Assembly (NCBI GenBank): GCA_947493995.1
Contig: CANLTJ010000007.1
Coordinates: 1 to 64,000 of the forward strand
Source: an uncultured Arachnia sp.
GTDB taxonomy: Bacteria; Actinomycetota; Actinomycetes; Propionibacteriales; Propionibacteriaceae
Length of the DNA stretch: 64,000 nucleotides
Reading direction: 5' to 3'
The notes under the pieces were generated by a model, which saw only the letters and a list, made by a program, of their open reading frames with translations, was not told the DNA's origin and searched no databases. Positions 1 through 12,649 of the stretch are shown in pieces; positions within the stretch are counted from its first letter, which is position 1, and every line of letters begins with the position of its first letter. Both the position numbers and the translations under genes were made by a program.

Positions 1-58
1 GGGCAGCAACGGTGCCACTATCGCCCAGAACTCATCAGAAATTGCGCCTGCTCGAACC

Positions 59-100
59 ATGCTCAACATCGTTCCGCCCATGCTCAACATCGTTCCGCAC
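59..100. repeat. 21-bp tandem repeat, two copies
   Basis: Two adjacent copies of a 21-bp unit beginning atgctcaacatcgttccgc lie at 59-79 and 80-100 and differ only near the end of the unit. They sit in the gene-free stretch downstream of tuf. I see no open reading frame with gene-like composition in 1-130, so this is intergenic repeat DNA of unknown role. Confidence 0.8.
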
Positions 101-130
101 AACTCACAAATCTTTGGGAGACACGCTCTA

Positions 131-172
131 GGTGCTCAACTTCGGTTGGTAGTCGAACAGAAGTTGAGTACC
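131..172 (-). terminator. Imperfect hairpin downstream of tuf
   Basis: Arms at 131-143 and 160-172 pair over 13 bases with one mismatch or wobble around a 16-base loop. It lies beyond the stronger hairpin at 191-220, so it could be a back-up terminator for tuf or serve a gene outside the window. There is no clear U-run. Confidence 0.35.
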
Positions 173-190
173 CAAGCATCCAGGCGCAGA

Positions 191-220
191 AAGGCCCGCA
201 CCTCGAGAGGTGCGGACCTT
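191..220 (-). terminator. tuf terminator hairpin
   Basis: A 14-bp stem (191-204 with 207-220) has a two-base loop and one position that is a G-U wobble in the minus-strand transcript. It starts 20 bases after the tuf stop codon. The U-run after it is only three bases, as is common for actinobacterial terminators. Confidence 0.7.
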
Positions 221-240
221 CCTTACGACTGGAGGTCAGA

Positions 241-1440
<1,200 letters not shown>

Positions 1441-1528
1441 GTGTGCTCCTTCTGGGATTCAACCCCGCACCTTGCGAGGCAAACAATTTTGGGGTCTTCC
1501 CTGCTATTCAGGCACAGGGAACCTCACC

Positions 1529-1557
1529 AGTCTTGTGCAGGAGCCCGACTTAGTCAA
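1529..1557 (-). promoter_or_regulatory. Candidate tuf promoter
   Basis: On the minus strand TTGACT (1552-1557) is followed after 17 bases by AAGACT (1529-1534), which gives a leader of roughly 80 bases before tuf. The -35 box is good and the -10 box is poor. The position, just after the fusA terminator hairpin, supports the call. Confidence 0.45.
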
Positions 1558-1648
1558 ACCGGGCCATCTTCTCCACCGACGTGGTCAGGATGATTGAACA
1601 GTTCAAGGTGGTCGGGCGCAAATCAGCCAGCGCCCGACCGGGTATAGC

Positions 1649-1677
1649 CCTGTTCCCCGGACGAGCCGGGGAACAGG
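1649..1677 (-). terminator. fusA terminator hairpin
   Basis: Perfect 12-bp stem, cctgttccccgg (1649-1660) with its complement at 1666-1677, around a five-base loop. It begins 14 bases after the fusA stop. No U-run follows, so it may act as a partial terminator or RNA-processing site between fusA and tuf. Confidence 0.65.
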
Positions 1678-1690
1678 TCACGTGCAGGTC

Positions 1691-3781
1691 TTACTCGGTC
1701 CCCCGGGCTTTCGCCACGATCTCGTCCGAGACGGACTTGGGCGTTTCCGCGTAGGAATCGAACTCCATGGAGTAGTTCGCCTGACCGGAGGTCTTGGACC
1801 GCAGGTCACCGACGTAGCCAAACATCTCGGACAGCGGCACCAACGCTTTCACCACGCGGTTGCCGTGCGCCTCATCCATGGACTGCATCTGGCCACGACG
1901 GGAGTTCAGGTCACCGATGACGGTGCCCAGGTAGTCCTCCGGTGTGGTGACCTCGACGGCCATCACGGGCTCCAAGATGGCGGGATCAGCCCGACGAGCC
2001 ATTTCCTTGAACGCCATGGAACCCGCAAGCTTGAACGCCATCTCCGAGGAGTCCACGTCATGGTAGGCGCCATCAGCCAGGGTGACCTTGATGTCCTCCA
2101 CCGGGTACCCGGCAAGGACACCGAACTGCATGGCCTCCTTGACGCCCGCGTCCACCGCGGGGATGTACTCGCGGGGAATGCGGCCGCCGGTGACTGCATT
2201 GACGAACTCGTAGCCTGAGCCCGGCTCCTGCGGTTCCAGGTTCATGATGACGCGCGCGTACTGACCTGATCCACCGGACTGCTTCTTGTGGGTGTACTCC
2301 ACCTTCTCGACGCTCTTGCGGAGCGTCTCCCGGTAGGCTACCTGCGGTTTGCCGATGTTGGCCTCGACCTTGAACTCACGACGCATGCGGTCGATCAACA
2401 CCTCGAGGTGCAACTCCCCCATGCCCGCGATGATGGTCTGCCCGGTCTCGTCGTCAGTGTGGACGCGGAAGGTTGGATCCTCCTCGGCCAGACGCTGAAT
2501 GGCCATGCCCAGCTTCTCCTGGTCCGACTTCGTCTTCGGCTCGATGGCCTGCTCGATGACGGGCGCCGGGAAGGTCATGGACTCAAGCACGATGGGGTTG
2601 TTCGGGTCCGACAGGGTGTCGCCGGTGGTGGTGTTCTTCAGGCCCATGACGGCACAGATCATGCCAGCGCCGATGGAGTCAATCTCCTCGCGCTTGTTGG
2701 CGTGCATCTGGTAGATCTTGCCGATGCGCTCGCGCTTGCCCGTGGTCGTGTTCAGCACCTGCGATCCAGCCGTCAGGACACCCGAGTAGACCCGGATGAA
2801 CGTGAGCTTTCCGAGGTGAGGATCAGCAGCCACCTTGAAGGCCAGCACCGACAGGGGCTCGTCGTTGTCAGGATGCCGCTCCATGACAGCGGACTCGTCG
2901 CCGGGCTTGAAGCCATCAATGGCGGGCACGTCCATCGGTGAGGGCAGGTAGTCAATGACGGCGTCGAGCAGGGGCTGGACACCCTTGTTCTTGAACGACG
3001 TTCCGCAGGTGACGGCTGTGAAGTGGTTGCCGAGCACACCCTTGCGGATGCCGACCTTCAGCTGCTCCGGGGTGGGCTCCTGGCCCTCCAGGTACATCTC
3101 CATCAGGTCGTCGTCGATCTCGGCGACCTTCTCGACCAGGTCGGCGTGCGCCGCTTCGGCCCTCTCCCTGAGTTCGGCCGGAATCTCTTCGAGTTCGTAG
3201 TCCTCGCCCATCTTGGTCTCGCCGCGCCACGTGAGCGCACGCATGTAAACCAGGTCCACGACACCGATGAAGTTGGCTTCGGCGCCGATGGGAAGCTGGA
3301 GCAGGACCGGCGTGGCGTTGAGGCGCTCGCGAATCGTTCTCACGCAGAAGTCGAAGGAGGCTCCCGTGCGGTCGAGCTTGTTGATGTAGCAGATGCGGGG
3401 AACACCGTACTTGGCGGCTTGGCGCCACACGGTTTGTGACTGCGGCTCAACACCGGCCACACCGTCGAACACGGCGACGGCGCCGTCGAGAACACGCAGC
3501 GAACGCTCCACCTCGACGGTGAAGTCGACGTGACCCGGGGTGTCGATGATGTTGATGAGGTGGTCGTGCCAGAAGCATGTGGTCGCGGCGGATGTGATGG
3601 TGATGCCGCGTTCCTGCTCCTGCTCCATCCAGTCCATCGTGGCACCACCGTCGTGCACTTCACCGATTTTGTAGTTCTTCCCGGTGTAGAAGAGGATGCG
3701 TTCGGTGGTGGTGGTCTTACCGGCATCAATATGAGCCATGATGCCGATATTGCGGACCGTCGACAGGTCAATGTTGGCCAC
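1691..3781 (-). CDS. fusA: Elongation factor G
   Basis: Translocase GTPase that moves tRNA and mRNA through the ribosome after peptide transfer. The 696 residues are the usual length. Visible are the P-loop AHIDAGKTT near residue 16, DTPGHVDF in the switch region, and NKLDRTGA. These are followed by domains II-V, including the [15 protein letters not shown] stretch of domain IV. The GTG start has only a weak purine-rich site upstream. It lies 80 bases downstream of rpsG in the str group. Confidence 0.98.
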   Translation of the reverse strand: MANIDLSTVRNIGIMAHIDAGKTTTTERILFYTGKNYKIGEVHDGGATMDWMEQEQERGITITSAATTCFWHDHLINIIDTPGHVDFTVEVERSLRVLDGAVAVFDGVAGVEPQSQTVWRQAAKYGVPRICYINKLDRTGASFDFCVRTIRERLNATPVLLQLPIGAEANFIGVVDLVYMRALTWRGETKMGEDYELEEIPAELRERAEAAHADLVEKVAEIDDDLMEMYLEGQEPTPEQLKVGIRKGVLGNHFTAVTCGTSFKNKGVQPLLDAVIDYLPSPMDVPAIDGFKPGDESAVMERHPDNDEPLSVLAFKVAADPHLGKLTFIRVYSGVLTAGSQVLNTTTGKRERIGKIYQMHANKREEIDSIGAGMICAVMGLKNTTTGDTLSDPNNPIVLESMTFPAPVIEQAIEPKTKSDQEKLGMAIQRLAEEDPTFRVHTDDETGQTIIAGMGELHLEVLIDRMRREFKVEANIGKPQVAYRETLRKSVEKVEYTHKKQSGGSGQYARVIMNLEPQEPGSGYEFVNAVTGGRIPREYIPAVDAGVKEAMQFGVLAGYPVEDIKVTLADGAYHDVDSSEMAFKLAGSMAFKEMARRADPAILEPVMAVEVTTPEDYLGTVIGDLNSRRGQMQSMDEAHGNRVVKALVPLSEMFGYVGDLRSKTSGQANYSMEFDSYAETPKSVSDEIVAKARGTE

Positions 3782-3861
3782 GGGTATTCCCTATTCTCTG
3801 ATTGTCAAACTGTGGGTGCGGTGAGGCGCCCCCGGACCAGCAAGGGTCGGGGGCGGCACAA

Positions 3862-4332
3862 TCACCAGCGGTAGTGCGCGAAGGCACGGTTGGCCTCCGC
3901 CATCTTGTGGGTGTCCTCGCGGCGCTTGACAGCGGCACCGAGGCCGTTGGAGGCGTCGAGGATCTCATTTTGCAGACGCTCGGTCATGGTCTTCTCGCGA
4001 CGTGCACGGGAGAAGCTCACGAGCCAGCGAAGAGCAAGTGTGGTCTGGCGTCCTGGCTTGACCTCGATCGGCACCTGGTAAGTGGCGCCACCGACGCGTC
4101 GGGACTTGACCTCGACCGACGGCTTGACGTTGTCCAGTGCGCGCTTGAGCGTCTGTACGGGATCCGTATTGGTCTTGGCGCGGGTTCCCTCCAGCGCTTC
4201 GTACACGATGCTCTGTGCGACAGTCTTCTTGCCGTCGACGAGGATCTTGCTGACCAGCTGGGAAACCAGCGGGGAGCCGTACACGGGATCGATGTTGACG
4301 GGGCGCTTCGGCGCCGGACCCTTACGAGGCAT
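3862..4332 (-). CDS. rpsG: 30S ribosomal protein S7
   Basis: Primary 16S rRNA binding protein that nucleates assembly of the 30S head. The 156 residues match the family length. The start [10 protein letters not shown] and the conserved [10 protein letters not shown] and [11 protein letters not shown] segments identify it. Its ATG shares one base with the rpsL stop (TAATG), so translation of the two is probably coupled. S7 is the classical feedback repressor of the str operon in enteric bacteria; I did not find a comparable site here. Confidence 0.98.
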   Translation of the reverse strand: MPRKGPAPKRPVNIDPVYGSPLVSQLVSKILVDGKKTVAQSIVYEALEGTRAKTNTDPVQTLKRALDNVKPSVEVKSRRVGGATYQVPIEVKPGRQTTLALRWLVSFSRARREKTMTERLQNEILDASNGLGAAVKRREDTHKMAEANRAFAHYRW

Positions 4333-4703
4333 TACTTCTCCTTCTTGGCGCCGTAGCGGCTACGAGCCTGCTTGCGGCCCTTGACACCTTGAGTGTCAAG
4401 GGATCCGCGGACGATCTTGTAACGGACACCGGGCAGGTCCTTGACCCGGCCTCCGCGCACCAGCACCATAGAGTGCTCCTGCAGGTTGTGGCCGACACCC
4501 GGAATGTAGGCGGTGACTTCGATGCCGGAGCTCAGTCGCACACGCGCGACCTTGCGCAGGGCAGAGTTCGGCTTCTTGGGCGTTGTTGTGTACACACGGG
4601 TGCACACGCCACGGCGCTGGGGCGAACCCTTGAGCGCGGGCGTGTTGCTCGTGGACGTCTTGTCGGACCGACCCTTTCGGACCAGCTGCTGAATCGTTGG
4701 CAC
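4332..4703 (-). CDS. rpsL: 30S ribosomal protein S12
   Basis: Decoding-centre protein of the 30S subunit, 123 residues, GTG start. The sequence [23 protein letters not shown] and [11 protein letters not shown] covers the two loops where streptomycin-resistance substitutions arise. Both lysines usually altered in resistant mutants are present, so this copy is of the streptomycin-sensitive type. It heads the str group, and the preceding 393 bases hold its control region. Confidence 0.98.
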   Translation of the reverse strand: MPTIQQLVRKGRSDKTSTSNTPALKGSPQRRGVCTRVYTTTPKKPNSALRKVARVRLSSGIEVTAYIPGVGHNLQEHSMVLVRGGRVKDLPGVRYKIVRGSLDTQGVKGRKQARSRYGAKKEK

Positions 4704-5096
4704 CTTGTTGGCATCACTTTCGTTGTCTGGATTGGCAAATCCTTGGCCGCAACCATCTCGTACCTGGTCTGCGGGTCACCGTTTCCGAGGTCCAGGGCGT
4801 TTCTGGCTACCGTGCGAACACATGGACACGGCCCGAACGCAACGCAACGAGTAAGGTCCGGAGATCATGCCAGGGCACGCACACGATGCCCGCGAGTGCG
4901 GACACAGTGTGAAAGATTACCTCGGGTCCCCGCCACGCTCCAAATCGCCCCCGCAAGCGCTCTCGGTCATTGTCCATGGCCGACGCCGCTGGAGGAGTGT
5001 CCCCTCATCATGCAGCGACAGATGGCGCGGCGGCCGCCACGGCTGACCACGACACACAAGTCTGCGCCGTCGGTTCAGTGCCACCTCCCGTAGCCC
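4704..5096. other. Gene-free stretch upstream of rpsL
   Basis: This 393-base stretch separates the sugar permease gene from rpsL. Reading frames that cross it have no family resemblance or plausible start. It should hold the str operon promoter and leader, but I found no -35/-10 pair good enough to name. The perfect palindrome ggcggccgcc near 5030 is the only structure I noticed. Confidence 0.5.
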
Positions 5097-5978
5097 CTAT
5101 TTCACAGAACCGCTCATGAGCCCCGCCACGAAGTACTTGCCGAGAGCGATGTAGACAAGAAGTGTCGGCAGGCTCGCGATCAACACTCCCGCCATCATGC
5201 GCGAGTAATCAGGATTCTGGGCCGAGGCCAGTTCCTGCAGGGCGTAGGTGACCGGACCAGTGTTCCGGTTGGTGAGGAACAAGGCGAACAGGAAGTCATT
5301 CCATGCGCTGGTGAACTGCCAGATCAGGGTGACCACGAACGCCGACGGCGACAGAGGCAGCACGATGGTGCGATAGATCTTCATGGGGCCAGCGCCGTCA
5401 ACTCGTGCGGCCTCGATGATCTCGTCCGGGAGGGCGGTGGCGTAGTAATTGCGAAAGATCAGGGTACAGATGGGGATGCCGTAGATGACATGCACCACGA
5501 TCAGCGTCGGAATACCCGTCATCCACTCAGCAGTCGACTGCACCTGGATCATCAACGACTGCAGAGGTATCAGAATTGCCTGATACGGGATGAACATGCC
5601 GAAGAGAAACAGGGTGAAGATCACGGTGGCCCCGGGAAACCGCAACTTCGAGAAGGCATAGCCGTTCATCGACCCCAGGAATGATGAGATCACGGAGGCT
5701 ACGACGGCGAGCACGAGAGAACGCAGCATCGCCGGCGCGAGAGCTGTCCACGCTGCTGACCATCCCCCGACGAACAGCTCGTCCGGGAGCGACCATGCAG
5801 TCAACGACGAATACTCCGAAGGCGACTTCAATGATGTGACCACCACCACATACAGCGGAGTGAGGATGATCGCTGCGAAGAACACGAGGAGCAGGTACTG
5901 CGTCCCTGTGAGGACCCGCTTCTTGGGGCTGACGCGCTTTCGGCGAACCGGGCGCGGGAGGGTGGCGGTGCTCATCAT
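5097..5978 (-). CDS. Sugar ABC transporter permease (MalG type)
   Basis: Inner-membrane permease of a carbohydrate ABC importer, 293 residues from the ATG at 5978. That start overlaps the upstream permease stop (ATGA); a longer in-frame extension to 6107 lies inside the other gene and is rejected. There are six hydrophobic segments. The cytoplasmic loop EAARVDGAGPMKIYRTIVLP matches the EAA loop that docks to the ATPase. It is the third gene of the cassette after the binding lipoprotein and MalF-type permease. No ATPase gene is nearby, so a shared ATPase encoded elsewhere is likely. Confidence 0.9.
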   Translation of the reverse strand: MMSTATLPRPVRRKRVSPKKRVLTGTQYLLLVFFAAIILTPLYVVVVTSLKSPSEYSSLTAWSLPDELFVGGWSAAWTALAPAMLRSLVLAVVASVISSFLGSMNGYAFSKLRFPGATVIFTLFLFGMFIPYQAILIPLQSLMIQVQSTAEWMTGIPTLIVVHVIYGIPICTLIFRNYYATALPDEIIEAARVDGAGPMKIYRTIVLPLSPSAFVVTLIWQFTSAWNDFLFALFLTNRNTGPVTYALQELASAQNPDYSRMMAGVLIASLPTLLVYIALGKYFVAGLMSGSVK

Positions 5979-6877
5979 CGTCCTGACTTCTCGGTGCGAT
6001 TGGTGTACACGAGGTACGGGATCACCAGCAGCGCCACTATGAAGAGAAGAATCGTGGCGTTGGCGGCTGCCGACGCTGGATCGCGCAGATTGAAGAGCTG
6101 AAGCCACATCAGCGTCGCCGGCACTTCGGAAACATAGGAGTTCTGTCCGGCGATGGCGTAGATGAGGTCGAACATCTTCATCGACATGTGCCCCATGATG
6201 ATGAGGGCGCTGAGGGCAATGGGCGACAGCTGGGGGAACAGGACATGTCGGTAGATCTTCAGCTCACTGGCACCGTCCATGCGGGCCGCTTCGCGCTGGT
6301 CATCACTGATTCCGCGAAATCCAGCGAGGAAGAGGGCCATGACGTATCCGGCCAACTGCCAGATAGCAGGCATTGCCATGGCCACCATGTTGAACATGGA
6401 GGAAGAGGACCACCATTCACTCTGCAGTTGCGGTAGCCCTGCATCGAGGAAGAGTCTGTTCAGTCCCACCGCTTCGTAGTCACCTTGCGCAGGTGACATG
6501 AGCCACCGCCACACCACACCGGAGGCGATGAACGACACAGCCATCGGAAACAGGTAAACGGATCGGAAGAACCCCTCCCCCTTGACGCCCTTCTCGAGTA
6601 GAACGGCCCACAAGAGGCCAAAGATCATCGTTCCCACGACGAATGCAACTGTCATGACGAGGAGGTTCCACAGCGCGTGCTGGTACCGATCCGAGGCCAG
6701 AAGTTCTACATAGTTCGAGATGCCGCCTTCGTTGACGACCCTGCCCGACGTGGTTTCGTTGCGAGCAAGCGATGTCAAAATGTTCTGGCCGATGAGCCCG
6801 TACACGAACACCAGGACCAGAAGAATTGAGGGCAGGACCAAGAAGAAACCCGGCAGCCACGTCTTGATTCGTCTCAT
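5975..6877 (-). CDS. Sugar ABC transporter permease (MalF type)
   Basis: First membrane subunit of the carbohydrate importer, 300 residues with about six membrane spans starting at FFLVLPSILLVLVFVYG. The EAA-type loop reads EAARMDGASELKIYRHVLFP. It ends in a four-base overlap with the next permease, so the two are made together. A strong hairpin lies between it and the binding-protein gene upstream, which fits lower expression of permeases than of the binding protein. The substrate is not determinable; the cognate binding protein resembles glucose/mannose-type receptors. Confidence 0.9.
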   Translation of the reverse strand: MRRIKTWLPGFFLVLPSILLVLVFVYGLIGQNILTSLARNETTSGRVVNEGGISNYVELLASDRYQHALWNLLVMTVAFVVGTMIFGLLWAVLLEKGVKGEGFFRSVYLFPMAVSFIASGVVWRWLMSPAQGDYEAVGLNRLFLDAGLPQLQSEWWSSSSMFNMVAMAMPAIWQLAGYVMALFLAGFRGISDDQREAARMDGASELKIYRHVLFPQLSPIALSALIIMGHMSMKMFDLIYAIAGQNSYVSEVPATLMWLQLFNLRDPASAAANATILLFIVALLVIPYLVYTNRTEKSGR

Positions 6878-6914
6878 CAGTCACACTCCGTTGTTGTCTG
6901 TGAACGACATGGAC

Positions 6915-6948
6915 GAGTTGCCGGAACTTCCAGGAGTTCCGGCAACTC
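6915..6948 (-). terminator. Intra-operon hairpin between binding protein and permeases
   Basis: A perfect 14-bp stem (6915-6928 with 6935-6948) with a six-base loop starts 16 bases after the binding-protein stop and ends 37 bases before the permease start. No U-run follows. In comparable importers such a structure stabilises or partly terminates the 5' message, giving excess binding protein. Confidence 0.75.
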
Positions 6949-6964
6949 GACTACTGCAGCTGAC

Positions 6965-8281
6965 TCAGATCGCGTAGGTCTGAGCAGCGGCCGACAGATC
7001 AGAGACGAGTTCTTCCTCGTCACGACCGCTGTAGAACTTCGACATCGCCGTCGACATGTCGGACAACCACGCCATGTTGACGGCTGCGCCATGGGCGATC
7101 GACGAGGCGATTGTGTCCTCCGTGAATGACTGCATTGCACTCTGCTGGTAAGGCGGGAAGTCGTCCGGGGCCACGTCCGTACGGGCAGGGATGGATCCCT
7201 TCGCCAGGTTGAAGGCCTTCTGCCCTTCGGCCGAGCCAACCAGACGCAACCAGTCCCGTGCACCCTCCGGGTTGCTTGCGCCATTGGGCAGGGTGAACGA
7301 GTCCGCAAGGAAGTCGAAGACACCGTCGGTACCCGGTACCGGGAAGTAGATGTAATCCTCGCCATCCACCTGGTCCTTCGAGGCGAACTGGGCCACGGCC
7401 CAGTCACCCATCACGTTGTAGGCGGCACTTCCCTCGATCACGGCGTCGATGGCGGCAGGCCAGTCATCGCCGTCGGAGGCGGTATTGGCGAATTCGAGAA
7501 TGCGTCCATACTTCTCCACGGCGGACCGGACACCGTCTGACTCCCAGTCGGCACCGGCTGAGAACAGCGCGTTGTAGTCTTCCGCCCCCAGTTCCGAGAG
7601 CAGGATCGTCTCGAACAGTTGGACCTGCGTCCACGTTCCACCGATGGTGATCGGCGTCTCGATGCCGGAATCCTGGAGCGTCTGCATGTCAGCGAGCCAA
7701 GCATCCAAATCTGCTGGCTCTTCGCTGACCCCTGCGTCGGCGAGAACTTGGGGATTCGCCCACACCACGTTGGCGCGGTGCACGTTGGAGGGAACGGAGT
7801 AGATGTCGTCCTGCACTGTGATGCGATCGAGAAGGTCCTGCGGAAACACGTCCGCTCCTCCCAGTTCCTCGATCACGTCATTGACGGGAACGATCTGATC
7901 GGCGTCGATGTAGTCGATCAGCTCGGCGCCCGCATGCCCCTGGAAAGAGTCGGGCGGGTTCCCGTTCTGAAGATCCGCCGCCAGCTTGGCCTTCGCGGAC
8001 GAACCTGCACCGCCTGCGACGGCCAGGTTGACAAAGGTGTTGTTGGGGTAGTTCTCCTCGAACAGTGCCTCAAGTGCATCGAGGCCTTCCTTCTCAGAGC
8101 CCTCAGCCCACCATGTGAAAACACCCACCTCGCCACCGGCGCCGCCTTCTTGAGCAGGGGGAGCCGTAGTGGCCCCGGCCCCGGTCTCCGCGGTGGTGCT
8201 GTCATCACCACAGCCCGTCAGCGTCAGAGCGCCGGCGACGCCAGCTGTTCCGAGCCCGATGAGGAATTGTCTGCGATCCAT
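6965..8281 (-). CDS. Sugar-binding lipoprotein of ABC importer
   Basis: Extracellular solute receptor, 438 residues. The signal region has DRRQFLIG, close to a twin-arginine motif, and a lipobox LTGC with Cys24 as the expected lipid-anchored residue. An acidic, Thr/Gly-rich linker follows, and then a family-1 solute-binding fold starting GVFTWWAEGSEKEGLDALEALF. This opening, with NPPDSFQGHAG further on, resembles glucose/mannose-type binding proteins (inference from recall). It heads a co-directional cassette with two permeases and no ATPase, placed between rpoC and rpsL. Confidence 0.9.
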   Translation of the reverse strand: MDRRQFLIGLGTAGVAGALTLTGCGDDSTTAETGAGATTAPPAQEGGAGGEVGVFTWWAEGSEKEGLDALEALFEENYPNNTFVNLAVAGGAGSSAKAKLAADLQNGNPPDSFQGHAGAELIDYIDADQIVPVNDVIEELGGADVFPQDLLDRITVQDDIYSVPSNVHRANVVWANPQVLADAGVSEEPADLDAWLADMQTLQDSGIETPITIGGTWTQVQLFETILLSELGAEDYNALFSAGADWESDGVRSAVEKYGRILEFANTASDGDDWPAAIDAVIEGSAAYNVMGDWAVAQFASKDQVDGEDYIYFPVPGTDGVFDFLADSFTLPNGASNPEGARDWLRLVGSAEGQKAFNLAKGSIPARTDVAPDDFPPYQQSAMQSFTEDTIASSIAHGAAVNMAWLSDMSTAMSKFYSGRDEEELVSDLSAAAQTYAI

Positions 8282-8378
8282 TCAGATTCTCCTTTGCCGG
8301 CCGCATCTGCGCGGCGTTGCTGATGTCCGTGCGGCTCTGCTGAACACAGAGCTGTCACCTCTGACCTCGGACACCCCT

Positions 8379-8407
8379 ATTACATCGGCCCTCGACGAAG
8401 GAAACAA
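8379..8407 (-). promoter_or_regulatory. Candidate promoter of the first sugar importer
   Basis: On the minus strand TTGTTT (8402-8407), a 17-base spacer and TGTAAT (8379-8384) precede the binding-protein gene by about 100 bases. The -10 box matches consensus at five of six positions. Confidence 0.5.
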
Positions 8408-8437
8408 GTCGAGCATGGAATCTTCGCATTGCGACTT

Positions 8438-8450
8438 GGTAACAGTTTCC
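8438..8450. promoter_or_regulatory. Palindromic operator candidate GGTAACAGTTTCC
   Basis: A 13-bp near-palindrome, with only the third and eleventh bases off symmetry, lies about 30 bp upstream of the promoter candidate at 8379-8407. Its place suggests a site for a sugar-responsive regulator. No regulator gene is adjacent, so the protein is unknown. Confidence 0.3.
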
Positions 8451-8461
8451 AGAGACGCGAC

Positions 8462-8492
8462 CGGGGAACCGGGCTCCAAGCCCGATTCCCCG
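8462..8492 (-). terminator. rpoC terminator hairpin
   Basis: Fourteen-base arms (8462-8475 and 8479-8492) pair with one U-G wobble in the minus-strand RNA around a three-base loop. The stem begins 31 bases after the rpoC stop. It should separate rpoBC from the downstream sugar importer. Confidence 0.7.
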
Positions 8493-8523
8493 TTCAAACG
8501 TGCTCAGCAAACGGTGCTGATGT

Positions 8524-12462
<3,939 letters not shown>

Positions 12463-12563
12463 GTTGCTTCTCTTTTCTCCGCGTCGTTTGTGCGACTCGG
12501 TGATTTTTCAAACTCAGTCATATGTGTTGTTGTCAGTGATCGGCCCAGCCACAGCCGGGGGAA

Positions 12564-12584
12564 CACGGGGGCCGAGCCCCCGTG
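12564..12584. repeat. GC hairpin repeat, copy 1, rpoB-rpoC gap
   Basis: cacgggggc and gcccccgtg pair perfectly around a three-base loop (12564-12572 with 12576-12584). The hairpin and about ten flanking bases recur 63 bp away at 12627-12647. It lies midway between rpoB and rpoC. Confidence 0.85.
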
Positions 12585-12626
12585 CGGGGTTACCCCCCGT
12601 GTGGGATTTGACCGCGGCCGGAGGGA

Positions 12627-12647
12627 CACGGGGGCGGAGCCCCCGTG
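12627..12647. repeat. GC hairpin repeat, copy 2, after rpoB stop
   Basis: Second copy of the 21-base hairpin (12627-12635 with 12639-12647), two bases past the rpoB stop in the direction of transcription. Only the loop differs from copy 1 (gga against cga). Possible roles are partial termination, message processing, or a REP-like element; there is no U-run. Confidence 0.85.
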
Positions 12648-12649
12648 CG

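Noticed and set aside
5979..6107. N-terminal extension of the MalG-type permease
   Set aside because: It lies inside the other permease gene; the ATGA overlap at 5978-5975 is the usual coupling arrangement.
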